From NCBI RefSeq assembly GCF_033115175.1, contig NC_084827.1, positions 145,569,701 to 145,633,700 on the forward strand: DNA of 64,000 nucleotides, given 5' to 3'. The position numbers and the translations under genes were made by a program. Source of the DNA: Lepus europaeus. Its lineage: Eukaryota > Chordata > Mammalia > Lagomorpha > Leporidae. The notes under the pieces are model-generated. The model was not told where the DNA came from, made no database searches, and worked only from the letters and a program-made list of their open reading frames with translations. Of the stretch, positions 21,959-33,791 are shown piece after piece. How positions within the stretch are numbered: position 1 is the stretch's first letter; each line of letters starts with the position of its first letter.

Positions 21959-24485
21959 CATTGTTCTGTAGAAGAACACACTGCATCATAATTCCCTGAA
22001 AAGGGTTTTGGATACAAAATTACTACAAGTTGGATACAGAATTACTACAAAGTGTTAGGTAGCCACTAACACTTTCTTTTTAAAGTCTCAGTAGGCTACA
22101 TCTTATAACAATGTAGTAAGCCAGAGTTTCTACCCTATAGACAGTAAACAACAATTTAAGAGAGTCTGGTATTTTCTGCATGGTAAATGCATAACAAATA
22201 TTTGCTTTTAGAGACTCAATCAATGTGTTTACACATGGATCAAGGCAACCTTTGGCTCAAACACCTGGCTTACAAATAATCTCTACACCAACAACTGCTA
22301 TCTCCGGGATATCCTGTCACAGAAGCCTTCGCCAACCACTACAGAAGGTTGAGGGAAAACAACTTGCACTGAAACCTTGACAAAGCAACCACCATGAAAG
22401 ACTACACCACCCAGATCCCAGCCCTCTCAGCCTTCACTACTGCACAGAGAGAGCAACTCCTAATACCACCGAGGGAGCTCACCAGCCTCTTCTCAGTACT
22501 GAATATATCCAATGCATTGAATAAACACAGTAGGCTGGCCTAGAAAGCCACTTATTATTTACAATGTTGCTCCTAGTAAGATGATGTACTTACTAAGTCA
22601 CTGATTCAAAACATGAACTCCTAGAGGTCATATGACTAGTCATTGTACCCATAATAACCACTGTACTGAGCTGGCTTGACCTTACATTCCAATCCGTAGG
22701 CTTCCTAATGCTACAGAAGATTTCTAGTGCCTGTAGTAAAAGGTAGTTGCAGACACAAAAGGAAAGTGTCTTCTCATAATAGAAACTCTACAGAATTTGC
22801 TAATGGGATTTCCTAACACTGAAGAATCTTTTATCACATGGCACTTCACAAATGCTAGACAGCCCATGGAAGAATCGATCCTTTCTCCCTGGGATGTGCA
22901 GTAGGCTTTTGATGCAGTCGAGAACAGGAGGCTTCATGGTGTTGGTTTTTGATGACTTGATAATTTCATGCTGGAACTCACTAAAACTGCACTCCCTCTT
23001 TTGATTGTGAGAATTCTGTAAAAGGGATATTACTCATTGTAGGGAGAGCAGAAGGTGTGCAAACATCACATAATAAATGCCCAGTAATGGCCATTTAGTT
23101 CCTTTGGTAACCACTGTGGATTTTTTGAATGTACTTTTCATAATTACCAAAATTCTCATGAAACATTCTAATGGATACTTATTATAGTATCAGCAAATGA
23201 ATTTCAAACCCCCAGGTACTACAATAATTTATGCCACATTATCACATGATACAGGTCGTTCTTGATACAAATTATTCCATTAAATTTTATTATATTTTGT
23301 GAAAACAGCCACTGTTTTTAAAGTGAATAGTAGAAATTGAGTTCAAAGTATGAAACCTGTTTTTACTGAGAACACTTAGTGTCTAAGATCAACGAGGGAC
23401 CACATAATTAAATAAAGAGGATGTATACTAAAAATATTACTCTGGAGATAATAAGTTTAACTTATTTTGAAAGTGCTAATAGCTGGCATTCTTTATTGGG
23501 AATGAAAATGCTGTTCAACTCAAAAATTTAAATCCTGAGGTTATGATCGAGATCAGTTATTAAATGTATTATTAGGTATTCCACCAGTTAACACATTGTT
23601 ATCATGTTGACTTATTAATAGCAATAGAGAATTCTTTAAGTACTAAACAGAAAAACTACATCCACAGAACAAGCTCAAGTTTACTACATTATAATAAAAT
23701 GTAACCAACTCAAATTTTTAAAACTATTAATGACCATATGAAACACAGTAATTTACATTTTAGTTATGCTATGTTCCAATTCCTTTCAGGGCTTTATCAT
23801 ACAACCTGCTCTCCTATACTTTGAGAGTTTGTGATTACTATATGCATGCATTTCCCAAGAAACTCTAGAATTGTAATTCCCCTGCAACTTTTTGAGAAAG
23901 ATCATTCCTCATCCCTTAAAGAAAGCATTTTTCCAGGAGCACAGGGTCAAAGACCAAGCAAAATGACTAAATAATTGCTCTCACTCCTCTCCTTCAGACA
24001 GCTTCAAACAGTGGAGCTGTGCTGACACATCCCTTCATACTGCAGGCAGACAAGAGTTACTTTTCCAGAGTCTACTACTTTGAGGCTACAAGAAAGGTTT
24101 ACTGAGTCTTGATCAAAACTGAAAAATTAAAGTGCTAGTTCCACAAACTATACTAACCTTACATACAACCGTAAAAACAAGTAAATAATAAATCCACGTA
24201 TTCCTCACCTAATCTTAACAAACATTAACACATTAGCACATTTGCTTCCATTCTTTCTTTAAAACAGAAGAAATAGTTCTACAAAGACCTGAGGGAGCTC
24301 CACTTTAGGAGTTAGCTTCTATTCCAGAAGTCCATACAGTTCATTCCCAGGCATGTCCTTATACTTCTATGTAATTTTGTTACATGTGTGTGTTAACAAC
24401 CATGTTAACTACTGTATCATCTCAAAAGTATGTATAAATGCACCTTACAATATACTCAAGTATCTTTGGACAGCTTGCTTTTTTC
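21959..24485. other. ALS2 intron 1, 2.5-kb unique stretch
   Basis: The longest repeat-poor stretch of the gene part. No exon-like frame with splice sites, RNA gene or repeat that I recognise. Confidence 0.45.
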
Positions 24486-24498
24486 AGTCAGCATTACA

Positions 24499-24842
24499 GT
24501 GGCCAGCACTGTGGCGTAACAGATAAAAGTCGCTGCCTGCAGTGCTGGCATCCCATACGGGTGCCGGTTTGAGTCCTGGGTGCTCCACTTCTGGTCCAGC
24601 TCTCTGCTGTGGCCTGGGAAAGCAGTGGAAGATGGCCTGAGTCCTTGGGCCCCTGTACCTGAGCGGGAGACCTGGAGGAGGCTCCTGGCTCCTGGTTTCA
24701 GATCAGCACGGCTCTGCCCGTTGTGGCCAATTGGGGAGTAAGCCAGTAGATGGAGGACCCCTCTCTCTCTGTCTCTCTCTGCCTCTCCTTTTCTCTCTGT
24801 ATAACTCTAACTTTCAAGTAAATGGATAAATCTTATAAAAAA
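24499..24842 (+). mobile_element. CSINE
   Basis: GTGGCCAGCACTGTGGCGTA head; tail TCAAGTAAATGGATAAATC. GTCAGCATTACA before and ATCAACATTATA after look like an aged target-site duplication. Confidence 0.92.
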
Positions 24843-25000
24843 ATCAACATTATATGCTTGCGATGTATCCATTTGGATAAGTATAGATCCAATCCATTCA
24901 TTTGAAGTAGGGGCTGAGCAGTCAACAGCATAAATAAACCAGTTTACCCATTTTCCTACTAATATACAGCAAGATTTGCACCACTTTAAAGAGCTGTTAG

Positions 25001-25354
25001 GGCCGGCGCCATGGCTTAACAGGCTAATCCTCTGCCTTGCGGCGCCAGCACATGGGGTTCTAGTCCCAGTTGGGGCGCCGGATTCTATCCCGGTTGCCCC
25101 TCTTCCAGGCCAGCTCTCTGCTATGGCCCGGGAAGGCAGTGGAGGATGGCCCAAGTCCTTGGGCCCTGCACCTGCATGGGAGACCAGGAGAAGCACCTGG
25201 CTCCTGGCTTCGGATCAGCACGATGCGCCGGCCACAGCGGCCAGTGGAGGGTGAACCAACGGCAAAAAGGAAGACCTTTCTCTCTGTCTCTCTCCCTCAC
25301 TATCCACTCTGCCTGTCAAAAAATAAAAATTAAAAAAAAAATAATAAAATAAAA
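25001..25354 (+). mobile_element. Young-type CSINE, intact target sites
   Basis: Head GGCCGGCGCCATGGCTTAAC; tail CTGCCTGTCAAAAAATAAAA then a mixed A/T-rich extension. TAAAGAGCTGTTAG at 24987-25000 is repeated at 25355-25368. Confidence 0.96.
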
Positions 25355-25368
25355 TAAAGAGCTGTTAG

Positions 25369-26040
25369 AATCAGCCTTGTTATACGTTTCCTTGGACAGC
25401 TGTCCCACGTTTAGTTACAAAATTTGCTCAAAAAAATGTCGGCTGTGGAAGAAAGGCAGCCTGGAGTGAATGGAAGCCCACCCACACGCTGTTATTAGGT
25501 CGAAATCACCACATTCCTAGGAAGAAGGTCGGGTGAACTCAAGAACTGTGTGAGGGCTTGGAGGAAAATATTGAAATCACGTCATAAGTAAGGGGAACTT
25601 TGTAGAATTAATGAGGCTAAAGCTGATCTCTCAGTGCACAATTCACTGGCAGCCACTGAACCCCTACCAAAAGACCCTCGTCTTCTTAGACGAGGTCAGA
25701 AATTGCACATTTCCTTCATATTTAAAACCATACAACAGCCCCAAAGAAGCACTCACAGCCTCACTGATTCTAATATTTTTGCTCTACCTGCTTGGATCAG
25801 TTAGTTCAGCTAAACGCAGACAGGCATCGGGACATAAACTAAAGATGCCGCAGGAGATGGGGAAAGGAAAATAAACGCATTGCTGAAAAGAACCAAGTTT
25901 CCTGTTATTTCCTTTGTGGTTATCAAGCACTTTCTTAAGGGCTGACAGGCAACAATCTGTTTGGGGGCTTTCTTATTATTGATAACTGCCTTATTCAGTC
26001 ATCAATGAAGAAGGGTTAAGAGAAAAATCTGTCTCAAACA
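25369..26040. other. ALS2 intron 1, unique sequence
   Basis: An 87-codon plus-strand frame (25611-25874) has no splice or family support. Nothing else recognised. Confidence 0.45.
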
Positions 26041-26044
26041 AATT

Positions 26045-26225
26045 CTAGCAGGAAATCTTCAAAAGTTTGTGGAAAACATGTATTATTGAAAAATCTACGC
26101 ACGGATTTCAAAATTATTTGAAGCAAAATATATCTTTTCTTATTAGTGTTTTCTCTTTGTGTATTTTCTTTTTTAACTTGTTTTTTAATTCCACCTTTCC
26201 ACGAACTTTTTGACGTACCCACACA
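26045..26225. mobile_element. Inverted-repeat DNA element, second copy
   Basis: The left end ATCTTCAAAAGTTTGTGGAA is close to the reverse complement of the right end CTTTCCACGAACTTTTTGAC. Internal GGATTTCAAAATTATTTGAAG matches the 19.6-kb copy. Confidence 0.6.
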
Positions 26226-27149
26226 GATCCCTAATACAGTTGAATATGTGGTAGATTTAATCTCACAAAGGTACAAAAAGAGCTAAGTGATTTAAAAGTC
26301 ACGGAAATCCTCCCAGCATTCCTCTGGGAAAGGGGTTCAGCTCCAGGCCACATCAAAGCAGAGCTTCTCTTGCACCATCTCGCCAATCAGCTCGCTACCT
26401 GCCTGCCTTGTTTCCCACTCAGACCCTACCTCGGCTCACTTTCATGCAGGATTACAGGCTTTGACAAGTCACTCACAGTCTTTGGATACAGCTGCAGAAT
26501 GGACCCAGCAGTGACCGCCTTAAGCCTGTGTCTTCCAAGAAAAGATTACCGGTAGTCTTTCCACCTAATTGCACAAGAACTAAAATAAGATCTCAGGGAA
26601 GGGTTAAGCATGCCCTTTGATTCTCCAACCATCAAAATGCCCAGTGTTTCAGATAACAACCTATGTTCTGAAGAACTGCAATGTGGGGAGAAGGGATTCC
26701 ATACTACACTGCATAAATCGGGTTAAATACAATAACTGACCTGCATAATGCCACTAGAAAATTTCCCCACATCACCTGTTTGGTACTTCATTTTAGGGAG
26801 CATTATGTTTTCAAATCTTAACACTGTGGTGTCATTTTGAGTTTTTCTTCTATAACTGTGATTCTTGAATCTGCCAAAACTAGTCATAGTTTCAGGTCTA
26901 ACAAATTTAAACTAGATATGCATTCCATCAGCATCTTTTGCACATTAAAATGCCCGATGGAGGACCCAAGTTACTACAAACCAACCTGAAATCATATTTC
27001 CTCTACATACAAGCCTATGGATCCCCAGAGTATCTGAAAACTCTCTCTTGACTTAAGAAGGGAAACTATAGTCCCTTGCTTAAAATATTCAGTTACTGTT
27101 CCCTCCACTTAAGGCAAAAAGTCCATTTGGGTCATGATGTAATAGAAAA
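26226..27149. other. ALS2 intron 1, unique sequence
   Basis: Nothing recognised. Confidence 0.45.
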
Positions 27150-27345
27150 AAAAATTGTAAACATTGTTGATGTGTAATGAATATTCACCAGGAGCCAAGC
27201 ACTGTACTAACTGATACACGAAGCATCTCCTGCAAAACCACTGATGTCAGGAAAGCATTTTATATTTTATCCCCCATTTAGAGATAAGGGCTGAGGTGCA
27301 GTAACTTGCCGAAAGTCAAAGATGCAAGCCTAGAATCTTCACCAG
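27150..27345 (-). mobile_element. MIR SINE, antisense
   Basis: TTTATCCCCCATTTAGAGATAAGGGCTGAGG-type core (27266-27296) followed by GTAACTTGCCGAAAGTCAAA is the usual MIR reverse core. Confidence 0.65.
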
Positions 27346-27465
27346 CATCCCTTACATTACTAAGGTTAAATAGAGCAATTGACTGCAAAAGTAAATTTTT
27401 AACTATTTTAAATTCTTCAAAGTATTCATTAACTCAAAAAATCAAGTGATCACTTCAAATCTCTC

Positions 27466-27498
27466 TCTCATACACACACACGCACACACACACACACG
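27466..27498. repeat. (CA)n microsatellite
   Basis: CATACACACACGCACACACA run. Confidence 0.85.
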
Positions 27499-27499
27499 A

Positions 27500-27869
27500 T
27501 CTTTGGCCAGAGTTTACTGATTTTCTGTGCCTGCTCAGAAAAAACGTATCACACAATTGAATTGCTTACAGCTCCACGAAGAACATTTACTGCCAACCAG
27601 TAATCACCACGGCAATCAAGTAAGGGTCTTCACTTGGGCATGGGAGTGCCTGCCTTCCCCATCCCACGGCAGAGAGAAAAGACTTGGAGCTGCCACCTCG
27701 ACCAGGGTTTTCCTGTGTTCCCCCTCGGCGAAGCCCTGAGCAGCGGCGTTTGCTCCAGCCCACGGCTGCAGCCTCGGACCATCTGCTCACCAGAACTTGG
27801 ATCACTTCACACGCTACAGGGCTTGGGTAAGCCACCCATTCTCAACATCAAGGTCAGTCTCTTCTGGCC
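27500..27869. other. ALS2 intron 1, CpG-island shore
   Basis: GC content rises toward the island. No exon is supported. Confidence 0.4.
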
Positions 27870-28313
27870 CCGCTGTGGTCCGCCCCCGGCGGTGACCTGC
27901 ACCCAGGGTTCCTGGCCAGGGACCCAGGTTAATCCTCTCAGCGCCCGCTGCGGCTGTCCCACAGATCCTCGCCAATGAATGGGTGGAAGGCGGCGTGGGT
28001 GGAGGCGGGAAGAGAGGGCGTGATGGAATCTCGGGCGGCTGAGACCACTGCAGAGGCGTCCTGCCTCCGGCGGGGGGAACCCGGCAAAGGCGAGAACTTG
28101 GCGCCGGTGCCAAGCGGCCGCGTCGGGAGCTCCCGGACCCGCAGGCGCCGTCGGACGCTCGGCGGCTGGGAAGCGGTGGGCGCGCTGTCGGCCGCTCCCG
28201 GGCCTCGGCCAGAGTCTCCACCCGCCCCCGGACCCGCGCCTCCCGCACACAGGCGGTCCCAGCCGATGAGCCCTCCGAAGCCGAGGGCCGGCTCGCGACC
28301 CGCGCTAGCTCAC

Positions 28314-28385
28314 CTGACGCTCCACCGGCAATACCGCGCTCTGCATCCGGCAGGAGCCCCGCAGGTCCGCGAGATCAGCTGATTC
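28314..28385 (-). other. ALS2: ALS2 exon 1, non-coding; 5' end estimated
   Basis: GGAGCGTCAG|GTGAGC on the minus strand gives a strong donor at 28312-28313, so the exon ends at 28314. The GC boxes just upstream suggest starts near 28330-28385, but the true 5' end could lie further up. No coding sequence is expected, as the start codon is in exon 2. Confidence 0.6.
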
Positions 28386-28625
28386 ACGGGGGGCGGGGCC
28401 TCCTGGCAGGGGCGGGGCTGCAGGGTGGCGGGCGGGCGAGCGTGGGTGAAGGCGGGAGGCAACAGCTCCCGGAGCCGTGAGGGTTACACTAGGAGACGAC
28501 CAACGGCGTCTGGTATGGATCAAAATTACTGAGGATGCGTAGGGCACTACACGGCAACGCTCTCGGGAGCACGGCCCCTCCCTCGGCCAAGGCGGAGCCG
28601 CCAATCCTAGACCGCGCTTCGGAGA

Positions 28626-28633
28626 TGACGTCA
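28626..28633. promoter_or_regulatory. CRE palindrome TGACGTCA
   Basis: Perfect 8-base CREB/ATF site, about 310 bases upstream of the exon 1 donor. Confidence 0.75.
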
Positions 28634-28664
28634 CATGGAGTCGTCGGGGCCTAGCTACCCGAAC

Positions 28665-28678
28665 GCTTCCATAGTAAC
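28665..28678. promoter_or_regulatory. RFX X-box-like site
   Basis: GCTTCCATAGTAAC fits 11 of 14 positions of the palindromic RFX site GTTRCCATGGYAAC. Confidence 0.45.
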
Positions 28679-28836
28679 GGAAGGCGGAGGTGCGGGGGCC
28701 GGTGATTGGGCCCTGCAGTTATATTGTTGACACCCTCAAACTGCAAGAGCGGGTAGTATAAAGTGAAAACGCTAACATAGCTTCAGAGTGGCTTTGTAGA
28801 CTGTAGCCTAACGATAATCGCTTTACGCCCCTAGAG

Positions 28837-28844
28837 TGACGTCA
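28837..28844. promoter_or_regulatory. Second CRE palindrome TGACGTCA
   Basis: Identical core, 211 bases from the first; upstream edge of the promoter region. Confidence 0.7.
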
Positions 28845-28850
28845 TCTCCA

Positions 28851-30187
28851 CGCGGCGCCAGTTTGCCAGACTGTATGTTTGGTACCTACTTGCACCCCCC
28901 CAAAGGGTGGAATGAGGCAGCAAGAAAGGCACTGGCCCCCTCTGTGATGCCTGCAGGGCTCCCCGATATACCATATGAGTAAAATCAGTTTCGCTTGCCC
29001 CTCACAGTTCTGCAACATTCTGTCGCTGCCACAGCTACCACCACCATCCATCCTGCATCCCCAAGCCCTCCTGTGAAGATTTTTCTAGAACCTCCATGCT
29101 TGGCACATGGTGGATGCGATCTAGCTGCTGCCAGGTCGAGTGCTGTCGCTGCATCTGTAGACCTAAATTTACGCCACCAACGGTGCCTGAGTAGCTGTGG
29201 CCTCGCGTTGACCAACACCCTCACCTCAATTGCCTCCCCAGTGTTCTGCCCACCTGCAAAGCTTGTTCTGCAACAGTGCAACCAACCTAGTCCACAACCT
29301 CCCCACTGCACAAAATCATAAATTGGCACCATTGCAAGCCAAAAGTGTGTCTGTCTTGGGGCGGGACTGGGGTGTAGCCAGGCCACACACACACACACAC
29401 GTTGCTACTCATAATATCTCCTAGCCTGCTACCCTCCTATTCCCAACTCTCACACTTTCGAATTTACCCACTCACTTCCTCTGTAAACATTCAAAGAAAA
29501 AATAACTTCATCTTAACGTTTCTAAACAAGATGAGAAACCACTAGAAGTAAATTTCCTTAATTCCTACCAACCACGATTGCAAAACCTACCCGCAACCTC
29601 AGCTTGCTTTCCTTCTCCCTTTTCTCCTAGAGGGGATCTGCCCTCTCAAGGTTAACCCCTCCACCTAAACTCAGGATCCCTTCGAATCCCCTTGGAGACT
29701 CTGCCCCATTGTTTGTCCTTTCTCTTTGACAGATGTTCATCCTTGGCCTTTCCTAACACTTAGTCTCCAGCAGGTACTAAGCCTGCTCCTATCTACCTTG
29801 TCTTCAATTTTTTTTCCCTGCCCTCCTTGCCTTTGCCCTCATTTTCTATCTCTGCTTTCTGGCTTCCCAGTCTTCCTCACCCCAAACTGTAATCCCTGCT
29901 TTTTTGGGTCTTCTGAACTCAGGAGTCACCTCCTGATTTTAATGCAGTCATAGAATTAAGCCATTCTATGCAAGCTCTTAAAAGAAAAAGGTGATCTTTA
30001 TGTACTTATTGGAATGATCTGGAAGTTAGATTGTTAAGACAAAAACAGGGTACAAATAGTGTGTATACGTTTAAATTGGGCATTATGTATGTGTCTTCAG
30101 GAGATAGATGATAGATACATACATGAAAATGACACATATCCTTAGATCTGCATATGTTAGCTCTGAAAGATATATTAAACAGCTGAA
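28851..30187. other. Intergenic, unassigned
   Basis: 28985-29398 is open on both strands (108 codons plus, 137 codons minus) and contains repeated GCTGC/CACC-like units, but no domain that I know. (AC)n at 29383-29402. 29430-29990 is pyrimidine-rich on the plus strand with no gene seen. Confidence 0.4.
29383..29402. repeat. (CA)n microsatellite
   Basis: CACACACACACACACAC run. Confidence 0.85.
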
Positions 30188-30528
30188 GGCCGGCGCCGCG
30201 GCTCACTAGGCTAATCCTCCGCCTTGCGGCGCCAGCACACCGGGGTTCTAGTCCCGGTCGGGGCACCGATCCTGTCCCGGTTGCCCCTCTTCCAGGCCAG
30301 CTCTCTGCTGTGGCCAGGGAGTGCAGTGGAGGATGGCCCAAGTCCTTGGGCCCTGCACCCCATGGGAGACCAGGAGAAGCACCTGGCTCCTGGCTTCGGA
30401 TCAGCGCGGTGCGCCGGCCGCAGCGCGCCTACCGCGGCGGCCATTGGAGGGTGAACCAACGGCAAAAGGAAGATCTTTCTCTCTGTCTCTCTCTCACTGT
30501 CCACTCTGCCTGTCAAAAAAAAAAAAAA
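30188..30528 (+). mobile_element. Young-type CSINE
   Basis: GGCCGGCGCCGCGGCTCACT head; CGCAGCGCGCCTACCGCGGC in the middle, the GC-rich insert of the youngest class; pure A-tail. AGCTGAA at 30181-30187 recurs at 30529-30535. Confidence 0.94.
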
Positions 30529-30601
30529 AGCTGAAAATAAGAAAGGGAAGAAAACTATTAGTGACACTATACAATTTGGTGCTCTTTGAACTTTTATTTT
30601 T

Positions 30602-30853
30602 TTAAATATTTATTTATTTATTTATTTGAAGGCAAGTTAGAGGCAGAGAGAAAGAGAAAGAGAGGTCTTGCATCCAATGGTTCACTCCCCAAATGGTCAC
30701 AATGGCCAGTGCTGAGCTGATCTGAAGCCAGGAGTTTCTTCCAGGTCTCCACAAGGTTGTAGGGGCCCAAGGAATTGGGCCATCTTTTACAGCTTTCCCA
30801 GGCAGAGAGCTGGATCAAAAGTGGAGCAGCTGGGACTCAAACTGGCACCCATT
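30602..30853 (-). mobile_element. CSINE lacking its head, antisense
   Basis: TATTTATTTATTTATTTGAAGG at the left; stops at ACTGGCACCCATT where the next SINE begins. Its first ~60 bases (the right end here) are missing. Confidence 0.87.
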
Positions 30854-31168
30854 TTTTAAAAAAGATTTATTTATTTATTTGAAAGTCAGAGTTACGTACA
30901 GAGAGAAGAGGGGCAGAGAGAGAGAAAGAGATCTTTCCATCTGCTTGGTTCACTCCCCAACTGGCTGCAATGGCCAGAGCTCTGCTGATCCGAAGCCAGG
31001 AGCCAGGAGCTTCTTCCAGGTCTCCCATGTGGGTGAGGAAGTCCTTGGGCCCTCTTCTACTGCTTTCCCAGGCCTTAGCATAGTGCTGGATCGGAAGTGG
31101 AGCAGCCAGGACTAGAACCAGCACCTCAGGCCAGGGCTTTAACCCACTGCGCCACAGCACTGGTCCCC
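30854..31168 (-). mobile_element. CSINE, antisense, abutting the previous one
   Basis: TTAAAAAAGATTTATTTATT at the left, CACTGCGCCACAGCACTGGT at the right. GCACCCATTTTTT before and GCACCCTTTTTTT after suggest insertion into the neighbour's GCACCC. Confidence 0.92.
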
Positions 31169-31207
31169 AGCACCCTTTTTTTTTTTTAATTTTTAAAACA
31201 AACATAA

Positions 31208-31281
31208 GGGGCCAGTGCTGTGGTGCAGCAGGTTAGAGCCCTGGCCTGAAGCTCTGGCATCCCACACAGGCACTGGTTCAT
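31208..31281 (+). mobile_element. CSINE head fragment
   Basis: GGGGCCAGTGCTGTGGTGCA to GGCACTGGTTCA only. Confidence 0.82.
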
Positions 31282-31284
31282 CTG

Positions 31285-31430
31285 CCCCTGAAATCCATGC
31301 ATGAACTGAGAGCCTACTGCATAGTCACTTTGTGCCAGGCAGTGTTCCAGGTGCTGGAGGAACAGGATAATGAACTTCCACTCTGCTGGCATGGAAGAAG
31401 TCTCCAGAGCTGCCAGCCAGCCATCTCCCT
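31285..31430 (-). mobile_element. L2 3'-end fragment, antisense
   Basis: GCCAGGCAGTGTTCCAGGTG and GAACAGGATAATGAACTTCC resemble the reversed L2 3' region. Confidence 0.5.
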
Positions 31431-31915
31431 CTATGCTTACAAATGCTACTCTTGACATCAAGAGAGGACTCTGCTTCCTCTTTCCCAAATACAGGCTGGC
31501 CTGGTGATTTTTTTTTTTAACTAATAGAATATGGCAAAAATGAAGTTCTAGGGCTTGTAAACACATGCTTTCAAGAGAACTTACAGATCCATGTTCTTGA
31601 AAAGCTAGCTGCCATGCTGAACAAAAACTGTGGCTTTATTACAGATGAATGAGAGGCGATGTCAACTGAGGGGTCACGTGGAGCAGCGCTGGTGGGCCAG
31701 ACATATGACTGAAGCTTTCTGGGAACTTCCAAGCCAGCCCAGTCACCAGCTGGATGTTGCTGGGTGAATGACACCAGCCAATGCCAAGTGGGGCAGAAAA
31801 ATAACTTAGTCAAGCCCTTCCTGAATTCCTGACCCAGATTCCTGAGAAATAATAAGTTGTTGCTTTAGGTACTAGGTATTGGGATGGCTGGTGATGCAGT
31901 AATAACTGAAACAAG
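31431..31915 (+). mobile_element. MLT1-like LTR
   Basis: CAGGCTGGCCTGGTGATTTT, CTAATAGAATATGGCAAAAA, GGTGGGCCAGACATATGACT, TTCCTGAATTCCTGACCCAG and GAGAAATAATAAGTTGTTGC follow the order of MaLR LTRs. No genes inside. Confidence 0.6.
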
Positions 31916-32039
31916 TGACAAGAGTGGGAGATAATAAACAGATATAAAGTAGTGATGATTGGAGTGAAATAGGCATTTTGAGATTCAGTCTTTGTCTACA
32001 GCCCTTGTCTCTTCCATTGAGGAACAATTTTTTTTTCTT

Positions 32040-32275
32040 CATATTATTTGTTGAACTCTTTTATTTAGAGTAGGGTTAACTATATGATCATTAAGTAAAC
32101 TGAAAATAGATCTTTATAAAAGTTAAGAGTGGGAATGTGAGAGGGAGGAGGAGGAAGGGTCAGAGCGTGGGTGGGAGGGAGGGTAGGGGTGGAAGTGTCA
32201 CTATGCTCCTAAATCTGTGTATATAAAATACATGATACTTGTATAACTTGAATAAAATTTTTTAAAAAGTAGTGA
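32040..32275 (+). mobile_element. L1-type 3' end, older
   Basis: G-rich GTGGGTGGGAGGGAGGGTAG, then CACTATGCTCCTAAATCTGT and the end TTGAATAAAATTTTTTAAAA. Confidence 0.55.
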
Positions 32276-32289
32276 TGAAGGCTATAAAA

Positions 32290-32530
32290 GAGACAAAGTA
32301 GTGTGACAGCTAAGAGACTGTGTTCAAACTTCAGCTCCAGCACTTACTAGCTTTGTAACTGTGCTGTACGTTAGCTCACTGCTTTGTGCCTCAGGGACCT
32401 CACCCATGAAACAGATGGTAATATTGCCTACTTCATCAGGTCACATGAGCATTAAATTATCTAATATGTATAAAGTGCTTAGAATGGTTCCTGGTACATA
32501 GTTCATGCTGTATGCATTGTTGTTGTTGTT
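32290..32530 (+). mobile_element. MIR SINE, long copy
   Basis: CCAGCACTTACTAGCTTTGT, CTCAGGGACCTCACCCATGA, CAGATGGTAATATTGCCTAC and AAGTGCTTAGAATGGTTCCT match MIR along its length. Confidence 0.82.
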
Positions 32531-32549
32531 AACAATAAAGCAAGGCAAA

Positions 32550-33791
32550 GGAATAACAGGAGAAGGGTGCAATTTTATATGCAGTGGGTAGGGAAAGTGT
32601 CTCTTCTAAGAAGACATCTGGACAAAGGCCTGTGAGGGAGCAGAGACATAAATCCATGGACATCTGGCCCTACAAGCACAGGGCACCAGTAGGCACAAAG
32701 GCAATAAGACCAGTGCTGTATGAGATGAGGCTGAGAGAGGCTGGGGGAGGCTAGAGCTAAATGAGAAAAGTATAGAAACATAGGGGAGAGGGTCAGTAGC
32801 TACTGATCTGGCAGAGGGGCTGGACCATTTGGACAGTGGAAAGAACTGTGAGTTGATCTGATACAAGTAACCCTGGGAGGGCTTTCGGCAGAGGATGTCG
32901 TCATCTGGCTTCCTGTTTTAAAGGGATGACTCCTATGCAGTGTGAACAGAGTGTAGGAGTGGAAGGACAGAGCCAGATCAATAAAGAGGCTTTTGCGCAG
33001 AGTCACGATGACCTGGCCCTGGGTACAATGGAGTGAAGGTGAAAAGAAGTTGGATTCCGGATTGAAGTGAAGGACTACTGTATTTGCTTATGAGTTAGAC
33101 ATGAGCAAAGATAACCTAAGGACTGAGTTATTGATAAAGATGAGCTGTCTTTTACCGAGATGGGAAAAGAGTATGTTTGGGGATCAAGCATCAAGCTTTC
33201 AAATTTGGACACGCTCTGTTTGTGTGGCTATTGGGCATCTGGGAGGAGGTGTCAAGTTGCATACGGGAGTCTTGTGTTGAGATATAACTTTGAAAGTTGT
33301 TGGTAGAAAAGAGAAGCAGTCTGAGGTCTGAGCCCTGGACCCTCCTCTATTTAGAGACTGAGGCGAAGGGGAGGATCTAGCCCAGGATCCTGCTGGGTTC
33401 TCCAGGGAAAGAAATAACTTGTGTTCAGAAAGGAGGCACAAATAGCTAGCAGGGAATGACTCAAAGGGAGAGGTGGTAGAAAATGACCTTCCAATGATTA
33501 TGTAGGGATCTGTAGGCCAGGTTCTGAGCTTGTATTTTACTCTAAATGCATCAAAATGTCTTTAGTGGAAGTGATATGATCTGAGTTGTATTTTTCAAAG
33601 TACCTTCTAACTCTACCTATAATATTAAAAAGATGATTACTCAAAGGTTAAGATTCAATAAAGGTAATATTTTTGTTTAAGTTCACTCAGACTGAATAGA
33701 TTATAGAAGAGTTAGAATGGAACTGGGGTGACTAAATGGAAGGTATTACATTAGACTAGAACTAGGGAGAGAGCAGTATTAAATAAAAAGT
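32550..33791 (-). mobile_element. L2 LINE, antisense, first block
   Basis: The plus strand reads AAGACATCTGGACAAAGGCC, then GGGAGGGCTTTCGGCAGAGG, TCTGGCTTCCTGTTTTAAAG and TTTTACCGAGATGGGAAAAG, the reversed 3' half of L2 as I remember it. It continues after the LTR at 34940-35740. Confidence 0.6.

Larger units (their letters stand above)
27870..28850. promoter_or_regulatory. ALS2: CpG island and ALS2 promoter
   Basis: CpG dinucleotides are dense from about 27.88 to 28.72 kb (for example GCGCCGGTGCCAAGCGGCCG), unlike the AT-rich flanks. GC boxes GGGGCGGGG lie at about 28390 and GGGGCGGGGC at about 28409. A CCAAT box reads on the minus strand at 28705-28709 and on the plus strand at 28601-28605. 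There is no TATA box in a fitting place, as is usual for a broadly expressed gene. The ALS2 exon 1 donor is inside it. A divergent plus-strand transcript is possible, but I see no plus-strand gene starting here. Confidence 0.85.

Noticed and set aside
27807-28382. 135-147-codon frames on both strands in the CpG island
   Set aside because: High GC suppresses stop codons. They lie in ALS2 intron 1 or exon 1, overlap one another in several frames and show no domain.
30211-30567. 118-codon frame, and similar ones at 52443-52992
   Set aside because: Young CSINE sequence translated; identical peptides occur at 10.1, 25.1 and 57.3 kb.
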